Positions 35,081-43,216 of a DNA stretch of 64,000 nucleotides are shown here, piece after piece (the first letter of the stretch is position 1; the number at the start of each line of letters is the position of its first letter). The translations under genes were made by a program, and so were the position numbers. This stretch comes from an uncultured Schlesneria sp. GTDB taxonomy: Bacteria > Planctomycetota > Planctomycetia > Planctomycetales > Planctomycetaceae. A model generated the notes under the pieces. The model was not told the origin of the DNA, did no database searches, and worked only from the letters and a program-made list of their open reading frames with translations. The DNA is taken from NCBI GenBank assembly GCA_903834925.1, contig CAILLA010000238.1, positions 18,078 to 82,077 on the forward strand. The letters are read 5' to 3'.

Positions 35081-38000
35081 ATGAACCGAATTTGGAAAGA
35101 AGCGACGGTTTCCAGTTTCGTTTGCCTTGTTAATCAGGCTCTATCCATCATCGTCTTTGCACAGATCACTTCTGGCATGGTCAAGGGTGATGAGGTTGCT
35201 GCCGATCGAGTCGAGTTTGTTCGAGACATTCAACCGCTGCTACTTTCCCGATGTGCAGAATGTCATGGCGAGAAGGCTGCGAAGAGTGGCCTTCGACTCG
35301 ATGTGAAGTCAGCCGCATTACACGGTGGCGATTCTGGAGCGGTGATTGTTCCAAACCAGAGTGCCAAAAGCACGCTGATGGAACGGATCAGCAGCCGTGG
35401 CGATGACAAGATGCCGCCTGAAGGAGAACGGCTTTCGGACTCACAGGTCGCTCTGCTCAAACGTTGGATTGACCAGGGGGCAGTCTGGCCCGACGGCGTC
35501 GACAAATTCAAAATCGTGGACAAGTACGACTGGTGGTCGTTGAGGCCAATTGTTCGACCGCCTGTGCCCGAAGTCATTTCAAGAGGATTCGGCGCTGAAA
35601 ATGGAGCGAACAAGTCGATCGAAAGAGTCTCGCCGATCGATGCCTTCGTGATCGCCAAGCTACGAGAAAAGGGACTGAATCGATCGCCAGAAGCGGATCG
35701 TCGGACGCTGGCGCGTCGTGCCTATTTTGACCTGATTGGTTTACCGCCGACTCCAGAGAAGATTGAGGCATTTGTGGCGGATACCGACCCAAACGCCTAT
35801 GAAAAACTGGTCGATGAATTACTGGAGTCGCCTCATTACGGCGAGAGATGGGCTCGACACTGGCTGGATATCGTTCACTATGGGGATACTCACGGATATG
35901 ACAAGGACAAGCCCCGACCGAACGCCTGGCCCTATCGCGACTATGTCATTCGAGCATTGAATCGCGATAAGCCATATTCTCAATTTATCGAAGAGCAGAT
36001 TGCCGGTGACATTCTTTCGCCGGGAACCGAAGATGGAATCACCGCAACTGGATTTATTGCAGCAGGACCTTGGGATTTCATTGGACATGCCGAAGTCCCG
36101 GAATCGAAAACCGATGGGATGATTGCTCGGCTGTTGGACCGTGATGACATGGTCTCGAACGTCTGCAACACATTCCTCAGCCTCACCGTCCAATGTGCAC
36201 GGTGTCACAACCACAAGTTTGATCCTGTTGTTCAAGAGGACTATTACCGACTTCAAGCGGACTTTGCCGCACTCGATCGTGCTGATCGGGCATATGACAT
36301 CGATCCGAAAATCTCGTTCCGGCGAGCTGAGTTATTGGCCATGCAGAACGGGGGCAAAGAAAAACAGCGGCAATTTCAAGCCAGGGTGTCGGAACTCGGC
36401 GGCGAAACGTTGAAGGGTTTGGATGCGAAAATTGCCGCCTCAAACAAACCGGATATTCAGCCGATGGCGGCTCAGTTCGGGTATCACAGCCAGATTGAGC
36501 CAAAAGCCGATACGGTGAAATGGGTTCAAGTTGACCTGGGTCAATCGAGATCTTTTACGGCAGTCCAAGTCGTCGGTTGCCACGACGATTTTAACAACAT
36601 TGGTGCTGGATTTGGTTTTCCGGTTCGATTCAAAGTCGAATTCAGCGACGACGAGAATTTCCGACAAGCTTTCAAACTTGTCGTTGATCAGACGGGAAAT
36701 GATTTTGCGAATCCTGGCGTTAAACCGTTGAAGTTTCCTGTTTCAGGGCTTTCTGGTCGTTTCGTCCGGGTGACGGCGACGAAACTTGCACCGCGACAAA
36801 ACGATTTCATTTTTGCGTTGGGTGAGCTTAGCGTTTTTGATGATGCTGGAAAGAACGTGGCACAAGGAAAGCCTGTTCGCGGCCTCGATTCCATCGAGGC
36901 TCCTCCAAGATGGCGTACATCCAATCTTGTCGATGGATACTACTACGGAATGACTCAGCCGGACGGAGCGTCTCTTGCGGAACTCAAATCGCAGCGGGAA
37001 GAACTGTTGGCGAAAGTTATTGATGCCGGAACGCGTGCGGCGATCAGCGAAAATGATCGAGAACTGGCCACTACGAATGAACAACTGGCAAAACTTCCCC
37101 CGGCAAAAATGGTTTACTCGGGAATGGTCTACTCCGGGTCGGGAACATTTACAGGAACGGGTCCTGCTGGTGGAAAGCCACGAACGATACACGTCCTCGC
37201 ACGGGGTGACGTACGGAATCCATTGAAGGTCGTTGGACCAGGAAAAGTTCCCTTAAGTCCGCGCGAGTCTGGCGAGTTTTTATTTCCTGAGGATCACACT
37301 GAAGGTCAGAGGCGAGTTGAATTGGCAAAGTGGATATCGGCGAAAGAGAACCCACTGACCTGGCGGTCGATCGTGAACCGCGTCTGGCTTTATCACTTTG
37401 GCCGGGGGATTGTTGACTCGCCAAACGACTTTGGTCGCATGGGACAACTTCCCACGCACCCCGAGTTATTAGACTGGCTCGCCGTCCAATTCCGGGATGA
37501 AGGTCAAAGCCTGAAGCAACTGCATCGAATGATGATGACGAGTGCCACGTATCGGCAGAGTTCGAGCGGTTCAATTGAGTCCGTGGATCACGCGTCATCG
37601 AAAGGAAAAACGAACTCATCGAATGATTCAGTTGGTCAAGTTGACAGATTACACGACGCTGCGGCTGTCGATGGCAGCAATGTCTTCCTATGGCGAATGA
37701 ACCGTCGGAAATTGGAAGCGGAATCGGTTCGAGACGCCGTATTGGTGATTGCGGGAAAACTCAACCGAGAATTCGGTGGTCCGGCTTTCCAGGACTTCAT
37801 TGTCGAGAAGCCAGAACATTCGCCACATTACGAATACCTTCTGCATGATCCCGAGGATGTGCGGATTCATCGGCGATCGATTTATCGATTTCTGGTCAGA
37901 TCGCAAACACAGCCATTCATGACGACCCTCGATTGTGCAGATCCGTCAATGAGTGTCGATAAGCGAAACGAAACCGTGACTGCGTTGCAGGCTCTGGCTC

Positions 38001-38227
38001 TGCTGAACAATCGCCTGATTTTGACAATGGAAAAATACATGGCTCAGCGGATCGAACGTGACCGAACGGGATTAAGTCAGCAAATCGACTATGCGTTTCG
38101 GCTGGCACTTTCGCGGTCGCCAACTGAGGCAGAACTGACGGAACTCACCCCTTACGCTCAAACGCACGGTCTCGTAAACTTATGCCGAGTTCTCCTGAAT
38201 CTGAACGAGTTTGTGTTTGTGGATTAA
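35081..38227 (+). CDS. PSCyt1-DUF1549-DUF1553 (PSD1) protein with inserted discoidin-like domain, no DUF1501 partner
   Basis: The protein is about 1048 residues. ATG 35081 starts a plausible leader (MNRIWKEATVSSFVCLVNQA, hydrophobic). ATG 34943 would add 46 non-leader residues. Cytochrome c: CAECHGEK near residue 60 and DKMPPEGERL. DUF1549: RRAYFDLIGLPPTPEKIE, then YGERWARHWLDIVHYGDTHG with CARCHNHKFDPVVQEDY. An F5/8-type C region follows (VKWVQVDLGQSRSFTAVQVV, SGRFVRVTATKL, IFALGELSVFDD). DUF1553: RSIVNRVWLYHFGRGIVDSPNDFG. The sugar-binding insert fits a polysaccharide-related role. A sigma factor gene follows instead of the usual DUF1501. Confidence 0.9.
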   Translation: MNRIWKEATVSSFVCLVNQALSIIVFAQITSGMVKGDEVAADRVEFVRDIQPLLLSRCAECHGEKAAKSGLRLDVKSAALHGGDSGAVIVPNQSAKSTLMERISSRGDDKMPPEGERLSDSQVALLKRWIDQGAVWPDGVDKFKIVDKYDWWSLRPIVRPPVPEVISRGFGAENGANKSIERVSPIDAFVIAKLREKGLNRSPEADRRTLARRAYFDLIGLPPTPEKIEAFVADTDPNAYEKLVDELLESPHYGERWARHWLDIVHYGDTHGYDKDKPRPNAWPYRDYVIRALNRDKPYSQFIEEQIAGDILSPGTEDGITATGFIAAGPWDFIGHAEVPESKTDGMIARLLDRDDMVSNVCNTFLSLTVQCARCHNHKFDPVVQEDYYRLQADFAALDRADRAYDIDPKISFRRAELLAMQNGGKEKQRQFQARVSELGGETLKGLDAKIAASNKPDIQPMAAQFGYHSQIEPKADTVKWVQVDLGQSRSFTAVQVVGCHDDFNNIGAGFGFPVRFKVEFSDDENFRQAFKLVVDQTGNDFANPGVKPLKFPVSGLSGRFVRVTATKLAPRQNDFIFALGELSVFDDAGKNVAQGKPVRGLDSIEAPPRWRTSNLVDGYYYGMTQPDGASLAELKSQREELLAKVIDAGTRAAISENDRELATTNEQLAKLPPAKMVYSGMVYSGSGTFTGTGPAGGKPRTIHVLARGDVRNPLKVVGPGKVPLSPRESGEFLFPEDHTEGQRRVELAKWISAKENPLTWRSIVNRVWLYHFGRGIVDSPNDFGRMGQLPTHPELLDWLAVQFRDEGQSLKQLHRMMMTSATYRQSSSGSIESVDHASSKGKTNSSNDSVGQVDRLHDAAAVDGSNVFLWRMNRRKLEAESVRDAVLVIAGKLNREFGGPAFQDFIVEKPEHSPHYEYLLHDPEDVRIHRRSIYRFLVRSQTQPFMTTLDCADPSMSVDKRNETVTALQALALLNNRLILTMEKYMAQRIERDRTGLSQQIDYAFRLALSRSPTEAELTELTPYAQTHGLVNLCRVLLNLNEFVFVD

Positions 38228-38414
38228 AACCGCCGTAACCACCTGCAATTAAATTGTTTATGAAACAATAAGGCAGTCGAGGTCATCAGTGAGAGGATGC
38301 AATCAGTGATTTCGGCGCTGTTGAAGGGCGTTACAAGCTCTTTTTGAAAGTAACTTCCAACGCTCAGTGGCACTCAGGCGTAATCAATTGCGGGGTGCCT
38401 AATTGCAGAAAACA

Positions 38415-39104
38415 ATGACGTTACCGGACAGCAGTATTTCCGGCGTGGATGAGACTGCCAGCGCGACGCACGAATCGCGCCTGGTGGACGAGGCGCGCCG
38501 GGGGAGTCAGGCGGCGTTTGGTGAATTGGTGACCCGTTATGAACGCAGATTGATTCGCGTCATTCTGCAGTTCGTGAAGAGTCAGGAACTGGCAGAAGAT
38601 CTGGCTCAGGAATCGTTTCTCAAGGCATACCAACGTCTTGCACAGTTTGATCCGGCTCGACGCTTCGGTCCGTGGTTATTTCGGATAGGCGTAAACCAGA
38701 CATTGGATTATTTGCGTCGCCGAAAACGGCGCGGTTGGTGGCTGCTCTTTTCAGAGCGAGGCACGGAACGCGATCCCGATCCAGCAGTCGCTGACCCGCG
38801 GCAGCAACTTGATTTAGAGCAAGAAGTTGCGGCAATTTTGGAGCAGATCCCGGAAAATTATCGAATTGTTCTGATGTTACGGGAACTTCAAAACTTCTCG
38901 ACATCTGAAATTGCGACGATTCTCGAGCGGAAAGAAGCCACCGTTCGCTGGCGACTGGCGGAAGCTCGTTCGATGTTTCATGACCTGTGGGTCAAACGGC
39001 GCGATGGGCACGAAGGCGAATTGCAAACGGCTGACGAGCCACCGATTGGTGGTAAAGAGCCTCCGAAGGCCGGAGGCCGAAAGAGACGAAAGGGTGACGA
39101 ATGA
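38415..39104 (+). CDS. ECF-type RNA polymerase sigma factor
   Basis: The protein is about 229 residues from ATG 38415; a TTG at 38403 is also open. Region 2: FGELVTRYERRLIRVILQFV, LAEDLAQESFLKAYQRL, FGPWLFRIGVNQTLDYLRRRKRR. Region 4: EQIPENYRIVLMLRELQNFSTSEIATIL then EATVRWRLAEAR. There is a basic C-terminal tail. The gene overlaps the anti-sigma start (ATGA at 39101-39104), so the pair is translationally coupled and the downstream product is expected to control this factor. Confidence 0.92.
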   Translation: MTLPDSSISGVDETASATHESRLVDEARRGSQAAFGELVTRYERRLIRVILQFVKSQELAEDLAQESFLKAYQRLAQFDPARRFGPWLFRIGVNQTLDYLRRRKRRGWWLLFSERGTERDPDPAVADPRQQLDLEQEVAAILEQIPENYRIVLMLRELQNFSTSEIATILERKEATVRWRLAEARSMFHDLWVKRRDGHEGELQTADEPPIGGKEPPKAGGRKRRKGDE

Positions 39105-39610
39105 CGGATTGTCGACGAGTCAAACAATTGCTTCCGCTGTGGGTCGGTCAGGATCTTCCTGATTCCGCCAGCGCTGCCGAAGTTGCAAGTCACCTTGAAA
39201 GCTGTCCCGACTGCGAGCGGCAACAAAGAAGCTTGCAAGCCAGCTTGGAACTGTTGCACTCGTCGAAATCCTGGCCGGTCGAGCCAAGCCGCCCCAGTCT
39301 CTGGCCGCAGCTTGTCTCGCGAATTTCAAAGTGGGATAACGACCACCGTCGCGAGCGGTTTAACGGTTGGATCCCCGCAAGCGTCATGTCTCTTGCGGTC
39401 GCGCTGATGGTCGCTGTTTCGATCCCTTCGATTCATCAGGCAATTTTTGATGACGAAGGATCCAGTGGAGACATCGTCGATCATTTCCCCTTGAGAATCC
39501 CTGTTGAGTTGCCTGGTCAGGATGTTGAGAACCCTTTTCAACAGAATCCTCTTGTGACGCCGGTAAACTGGGAGATTCCCAAAACACATTCTCAGCTTGA
39601 TCAGTTTTAG
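39101..39610 (+). CDS. Zinc-finger anti-sigma factor (zf-HC2-like)
   Basis: The 169-residue protein has the ZAS-type His-x3-Cys-x2-Cys motif in VASHLESCPDCERQQ near residue 32, with an N-terminal Cys4 as a fourth possible ligand. A single membrane helix near residues 93-110 (IPASVMSLAVALMVAV) would tether it, placing the C-terminal part outside. It overlaps the sigma gene by four bases and is its probable regulator. The trigger is unknown. Confidence 0.82.
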   Translation: MTDCRRVKQLLPLWVGQDLPDSASAAEVASHLESCPDCERQQRSLQASLELLHSSKSWPVEPSRPSLWPQLVSRISKWDNDHRRERFNGWIPASVMSLAVALMVAVSIPSIHQAIFDDEGSSGDIVDHFPLRIPVELPGQDVENPFQQNPLVTPVNWEIPKTHSQLDQF

Positions 39611-39945
39611 GTTGATTGAACTCGGATCAAAGCGGGTGTTGTTTTCGTTTGATTGAGCGATTCGGATTGCTGGATTTCTGGCCGACGATTATCAACGCTG
39701 CTTCATGAGAACGATTGAGTTTTCAATCACCGATACTTGAGTGTGTCAGTTCTGCCTTCCAAACACTTGAACCCGTGGATGGACATCAATTTCAGGTCAG
39801 CACTGCAATTTGTTTTTGCGGTCAAATGAATTTGCTGTGCCTAGAATTCTCACGGTTGCCGTTAACGCCGAATGAGTTCGGCACATAGACGGTTTTCGGC
39901 AGCAATTGTGATGCGGTGAGTTTGCATCGTTCAAGGGGTGTTGTT
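39611..39945. other. Intergenic region
   Basis: About 335 bases between the anti-sigma gene and the HAD gene show no gene-like frame. No strong hairpin was found. AAGGGG at 39933-39938 is the likely ribosome site of the next gene. Confidence 0.4.
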
Positions 39946-40692
39946 GTGCTCTCTGACTTTGAAGGTCGTTTTTCCCCGTCATCGATCCAGTGGTTGGTAT
40001 TCGATGCCGTCGGAACGTTGATTCAACCGAACCCATCCGTGGCATTTGCTTACCACTCGATCGCGTCTCGTTATGGATCTCTTATCTCCGTTGATGAAAT
40101 TAGTCGGCGATTTCGACGTGCATTTCGACAAAGCGAGACTGACAAGTTCCCGAATGGCCCCGCATTCGGCTCGCACTACTTGAGCAATGATTCGATTGAA
40201 TATGCCCGTTGGCGCTGGATCGTGGAACAAGTGGTTCCCGACGTTAACAATATCCAACAATGTTTTGCCGAACTTTGGGACCACTTTGCAAGCCCGTCAT
40301 CCTGGTCTGTCTTCGACGATGTCGGGTCGACGTTAACAGCACTCAAAAGATCTGGTTATCGCCTGGTGATTGCATCCAACTTCGATTCCAGGTTGCATTC
40401 GGTCTGCCGTGGGCACGAACAATTAACCGCCATCGAACAAAGCTTCGTCTCGTCGGAGGTGGGCTACCGAAAACCAGCAAAGGAGTTCTACCAGTCGCTG
40501 ATTTCAAGTTTCGGATGTCGCCCGAACGAGATTCTGATGATCGGTGACGACCCGGAACATGACGTTGCAGGCCCGATCGCATCCAACATGCATGCACTGT
40601 TGATCGACAGAAAATCAACAAACGTCGATCAAAATTCGATTCGTTCGCTGGATCAATTATTGTCAACCAGCGCTTATCGAACCGCGTTTTGA
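39946..40692 (+). CDS. HAD-IA family hydrolase
   Basis: The protein is about 248 residues. The start is placed at GTG 39946 because AAGGGG lies seven bases upstream; an in-frame GTG at 39916 has no such site. HAD motif I reads VFDAVGTLI (Asp nucleophile present; the second Asp of DxD is Val, as in HDHD3-like members). Motif II is near LVIASNFD. The lysine motif is in GYRKPAKEFYQSL. Motif IV is IGDDPEHDVAGPIAS. The missing second acidic residue of motif I could change substrate use. Phosphatase or dehalogenase-like activity is likely; substrate unknown. Confidence 0.85.
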   Translation: MLSDFEGRFSPSSIQWLVFDAVGTLIQPNPSVAFAYHSIASRYGSLISVDEISRRFRRAFRQSETDKFPNGPAFGSHYLSNDSIEYARWRWIVEQVVPDVNNIQQCFAELWDHFASPSSWSVFDDVGSTLTALKRSGYRLVIASNFDSRLHSVCRGHEQLTAIEQSFVSSEVGYRKPAKEFYQSLISSFGCRPNEILMIGDDPEHDVAGPIASNMHALLIDRKSTNVDQNSIRSLDQLLSTSAYRTAF

Positions 40693-40851
40693 TCACCGAA
40701 CGAAACGGCCCGAACCGATCCCGTGTTTTTCAACGTAATCGGGCTTGTTCCAGATCGATCTTGACCCTTGTTGATGACCGCACGATAACCTCGCAAAACT
40801 TATTCGAACGCAACCAATTCAGGCTTGAGGTTTTGTAAGGGATACATTTCG

Positions 40852-41772
40852 ATGTCTGATCGAATTGAGTCTGTCTCAGACGACGACGCCGACCCATCCG
40901 ATCTGGAATCAAAAGATTGGGAACAGGACGACTTCAGCGACGACCAAGGTTCGGAATCGCCGCTCGGGGACTGGGGTGGCGGCGAATTAGAGGCCGCCTA
41001 TCTCAAAGCTCTCTCGGCTTTAGAGGCTTCTGAGTCACAGATGCCGCACGATACAGACAAAGCGATCAAACCACCGCGCATCCCCGTCATCGACGATGAA
41101 TTGATCGTCAGTGAGCGATCTGGATTAATAACGACAGAGAAAAATGAAGATTCCTCCACGGAATTGGCCTCCCTGAACGAAACCGATCTGGTGATCGACA
41201 CGTCCGAGCCGGATGAAGTTGCTAAGGAATCGCCACCTGTTGTCGAGGCTCGACCAAACCCACGTCAGATCATCGAAGCCTGTCTGTTTGTCGGTGGCAC
41301 TCCGCTGACATCGAGTCGTATTTCAGTTGTCTTACGAGGCGAATTCGATGCGGACTATGTTGATCGTGAAATCAATGAACTGAACCGTCTTTACGCCGTC
41401 GAAGAACGTCCGTATGAAATCCGGTTAGGCGAAGGTGGATATCGCCTGACTCTGCGAGACGAATTCGAACGGATACGACACAAGGTTTATGGTCTCGGTC
41501 CGAAAGAAGTTCGACTGTCGCAAGAGGCATTGGAAGTCCTGGCGGTTGTCGCCTACCACCAGCCCATTAAACAGGGCGACGTTGAAAAGTTGGGAAAGCC
41601 CGGCTGTGGTCCGATTCTTCGTCAACTCGTACGTCGCGAATTGATTGCCATCGCGCGTGATCCGCAGCATCCCAAAGACGTCAACTATAAAACAACGCCC
41701 CGCTTCTTGTCGTTGTTCGGAATTGGCAGCCTTGATGAACTGCCGAGACACGAACAAGTCACCTATAAATGA
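40852..41772 (+). CDS. scpB: Segregation and condensation protein B with acidic N-terminal extension
   Basis: The protein is about 306 residues, clearly longer than the usual ScpB of about 180-200. Residues 1-140 are a highly acidic, Ser/Asp/Glu-rich low-complexity extension. The ScpB core begins near 140 with RQIIEACLFVGGTPLT and continues through winged-helix segments to ALEVLAVVAYHQPIKQGDVEKLGKPGCGPILRQLVRRELIA, the strongly conserved C-terminal motif. ScpB joins SMC and ScpA in chromosome condensation. scpA is not beside it here. ATG 40852 follows AAGGG by about eleven bases. Confidence 0.9.
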   Translation: MSDRIESVSDDDADPSDLESKDWEQDDFSDDQGSESPLGDWGGGELEAAYLKALSALEASESQMPHDTDKAIKPPRIPVIDDELIVSERSGLITTEKNEDSSTELASLNETDLVIDTSEPDEVAKESPPVVEARPNPRQIIEACLFVGGTPLTSSRISVVLRGEFDADYVDREINELNRLYAVEERPYEIRLGEGGYRLTLRDEFERIRHKVYGLGPKEVRLSQEALEVLAVVAYHQPIKQGDVEKLGKPGCGPILRQLVRRELIAIARDPQHPKDVNYKTTPRFLSLFGIGSLDELPRHEQVTYK

Positions 41773-41824
41773 AGCGGCGGCGAAAAGAAAATAACGATGA
41801 GGTGACGGCTTGACCGATCACCGA

Positions 41825-43156
41825 TTAATTGATGCGAGGATCGGATGTTTGTGAACCGATCAGCGATTCGACGTCATCTAGTTCCAGTGGGGCGCAGCAA
41901 GTCAGCGATTCAACACCTGTTTCTGTTACGACGACTGTGTCTTCGACGCGAATATAAATCTGTTCGTCCCTGACCCATAACTGTGGGTCCAGCGCGAAAA
42001 CTAGCCCTGGTTTTAAGGATTCCATGCGGTAGCTTCCCACATCGTGAACGGCCATTCCAACGGGATGGGTGAATGCGACTTCCGACTCGATCATTGCTTT
42101 CGCAGCATCCCGATACGCGGGCTTTGACCAGGGCCATGACAACCATTTCGGTCGGACCGCTTCTGCAGCCTCTTGTGCTAATTGGCTGACCAGAACCTGA
42201 GGTCGGATCAGTTTCAGCAGGACCTTATGGTATTCCACGACGAATCCGTAAAGTTCTCGCTGAAGCGGTGTATAGCGAGAATTCACGGGCCACATCCGGC
42301 CGATGTCACTCGTGTAGCAATTGCAATCAGGAGCATAGTCCATCAGGATCAGATCACCGTCACGCAGGAGACTCTGGTTTCTGTAATAGTGAGCATTCCA
42401 GATGTTCGCGCCACTTGCCACGATCGGACGGTATCCTGGACCAGATGCACCGGATCTCAAAAAACGGTAATCGGCGATCGCGGCAAGTTCAAATTCCACA
42501 AGTCCTGCCCGAGTGATTTTCATCGCGTCGATGACGGCGTTGGCCGTCAATTCACCAGCATGCCGCATCAACGCAATTTCGCGAGAACTTTTTATCAGTC
42601 TTAATTGATCAAGGATCGGAGAAAGATCGCAGAACGTGGCATGGGAACAGATCTCCGCCAACTTGTTTCGGAACAATATTTCTGTCGACAGGCGACCGTC
42701 CCAAGGGTCAGCGTTACGCAAATGCATCGCATGCAATAACGTGTCGCGGCAAGCTTCTCGCCCTTCGGCGGGAGCCATCGGCGTATAAATGCGAGTCGCG
42801 TTAAGAAGATCTGGTCCAAGTGACTCAAGCGGCTTGACGCTCGTAACACCCGTAATACGAACCGTTGATTCAGGGTCGCTCGAATTGAGCTGAGGTCCTT
42901 CGCTTCTCTCGTGCTTGGGATCGCGTTGAGGAAGATAAAGGGTTGTTGTGCGATTCAGTCCGTCCAATCGCAGGTAGGCATGCGGAACTTCGACGCCGCA
43001 CAGGTAATGAAATTCGTTCGTCTGTCGAAATAAGTCGAATGCACCTGTCGCTGGTGCCCCTTGCAATACAGCGACTGACGCGCCGATGGCATCGTAGATC
43101 TTGTTACGTCGAGCATCGAATTCTTCAGGTGGGAAAACTGTCTGATAGTAGGTGAT
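41825..43156 (-). CDS. Aminopeptidase P-family (Xaa-Pro) peptidase, unusual start
   Basis: The protein is about 443 residues. The metallo-peptidase core is intact: VASGANIWNAHYYRN, GDLILMDYAPDCNCYTSDIGRMWPV (metal Asp residues), FTHPVGMAVHDVG (metal His) and a late RVEDTVVVTETG (Glu). The only ordinary start, TTG 43066, would cut off YYQTVFPPEEFDARRNKIYD, which is the expected N-terminus of this family. The frame stays open to a TGA at 43172-43174 with no ATG, GTG or TTG in between. AAGGGG lies seven bases before an ATC codon at 43156, so I infer a rare ATC (or ACG) start, or a sequence error. Confidence 0.8.
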   Translation of the reverse strand: MTYYQTVFPPEEFDARRNKIYDAIGASVAVLQGAPATGAFDLFRQTNEFHYLCGVEVPHAYLRLDGLNRTTTLYLPQRDPKHERSEGPQLNSSDPESTVRITGVTSVKPLESLGPDLLNATRIYTPMAPAEGREACRDTLLHAMHLRNADPWDGRLSTEILFRNKLAEICSHATFCDLSPILDQLRLIKSSREIALMRHAGELTANAVIDAMKITRAGLVEFELAAIADYRFLRSGASGPGYRPIVASGANIWNAHYYRNQSLLRDGDLILMDYAPDCNCYTSDIGRMWPVNSRYTPLQRELYGFVVEYHKVLLKLIRPQVLVSQLAQEAAEAVRPKWLSWPWSKPAYRDAAKAMIESEVAFTHPVGMAVHDVGSYRMESLKPGLVFALDPQLWVRDEQIYIRVEDTVVVTETGVESLTCCAPLELDDVESLIGSQTSDPRIN

Positions 43157-43216
43157 CGTGAAACCCCTTGCTCAATTTGGCGACGACACAGGCTCAAAAA
43201 ATTCGCTTCCATTACT

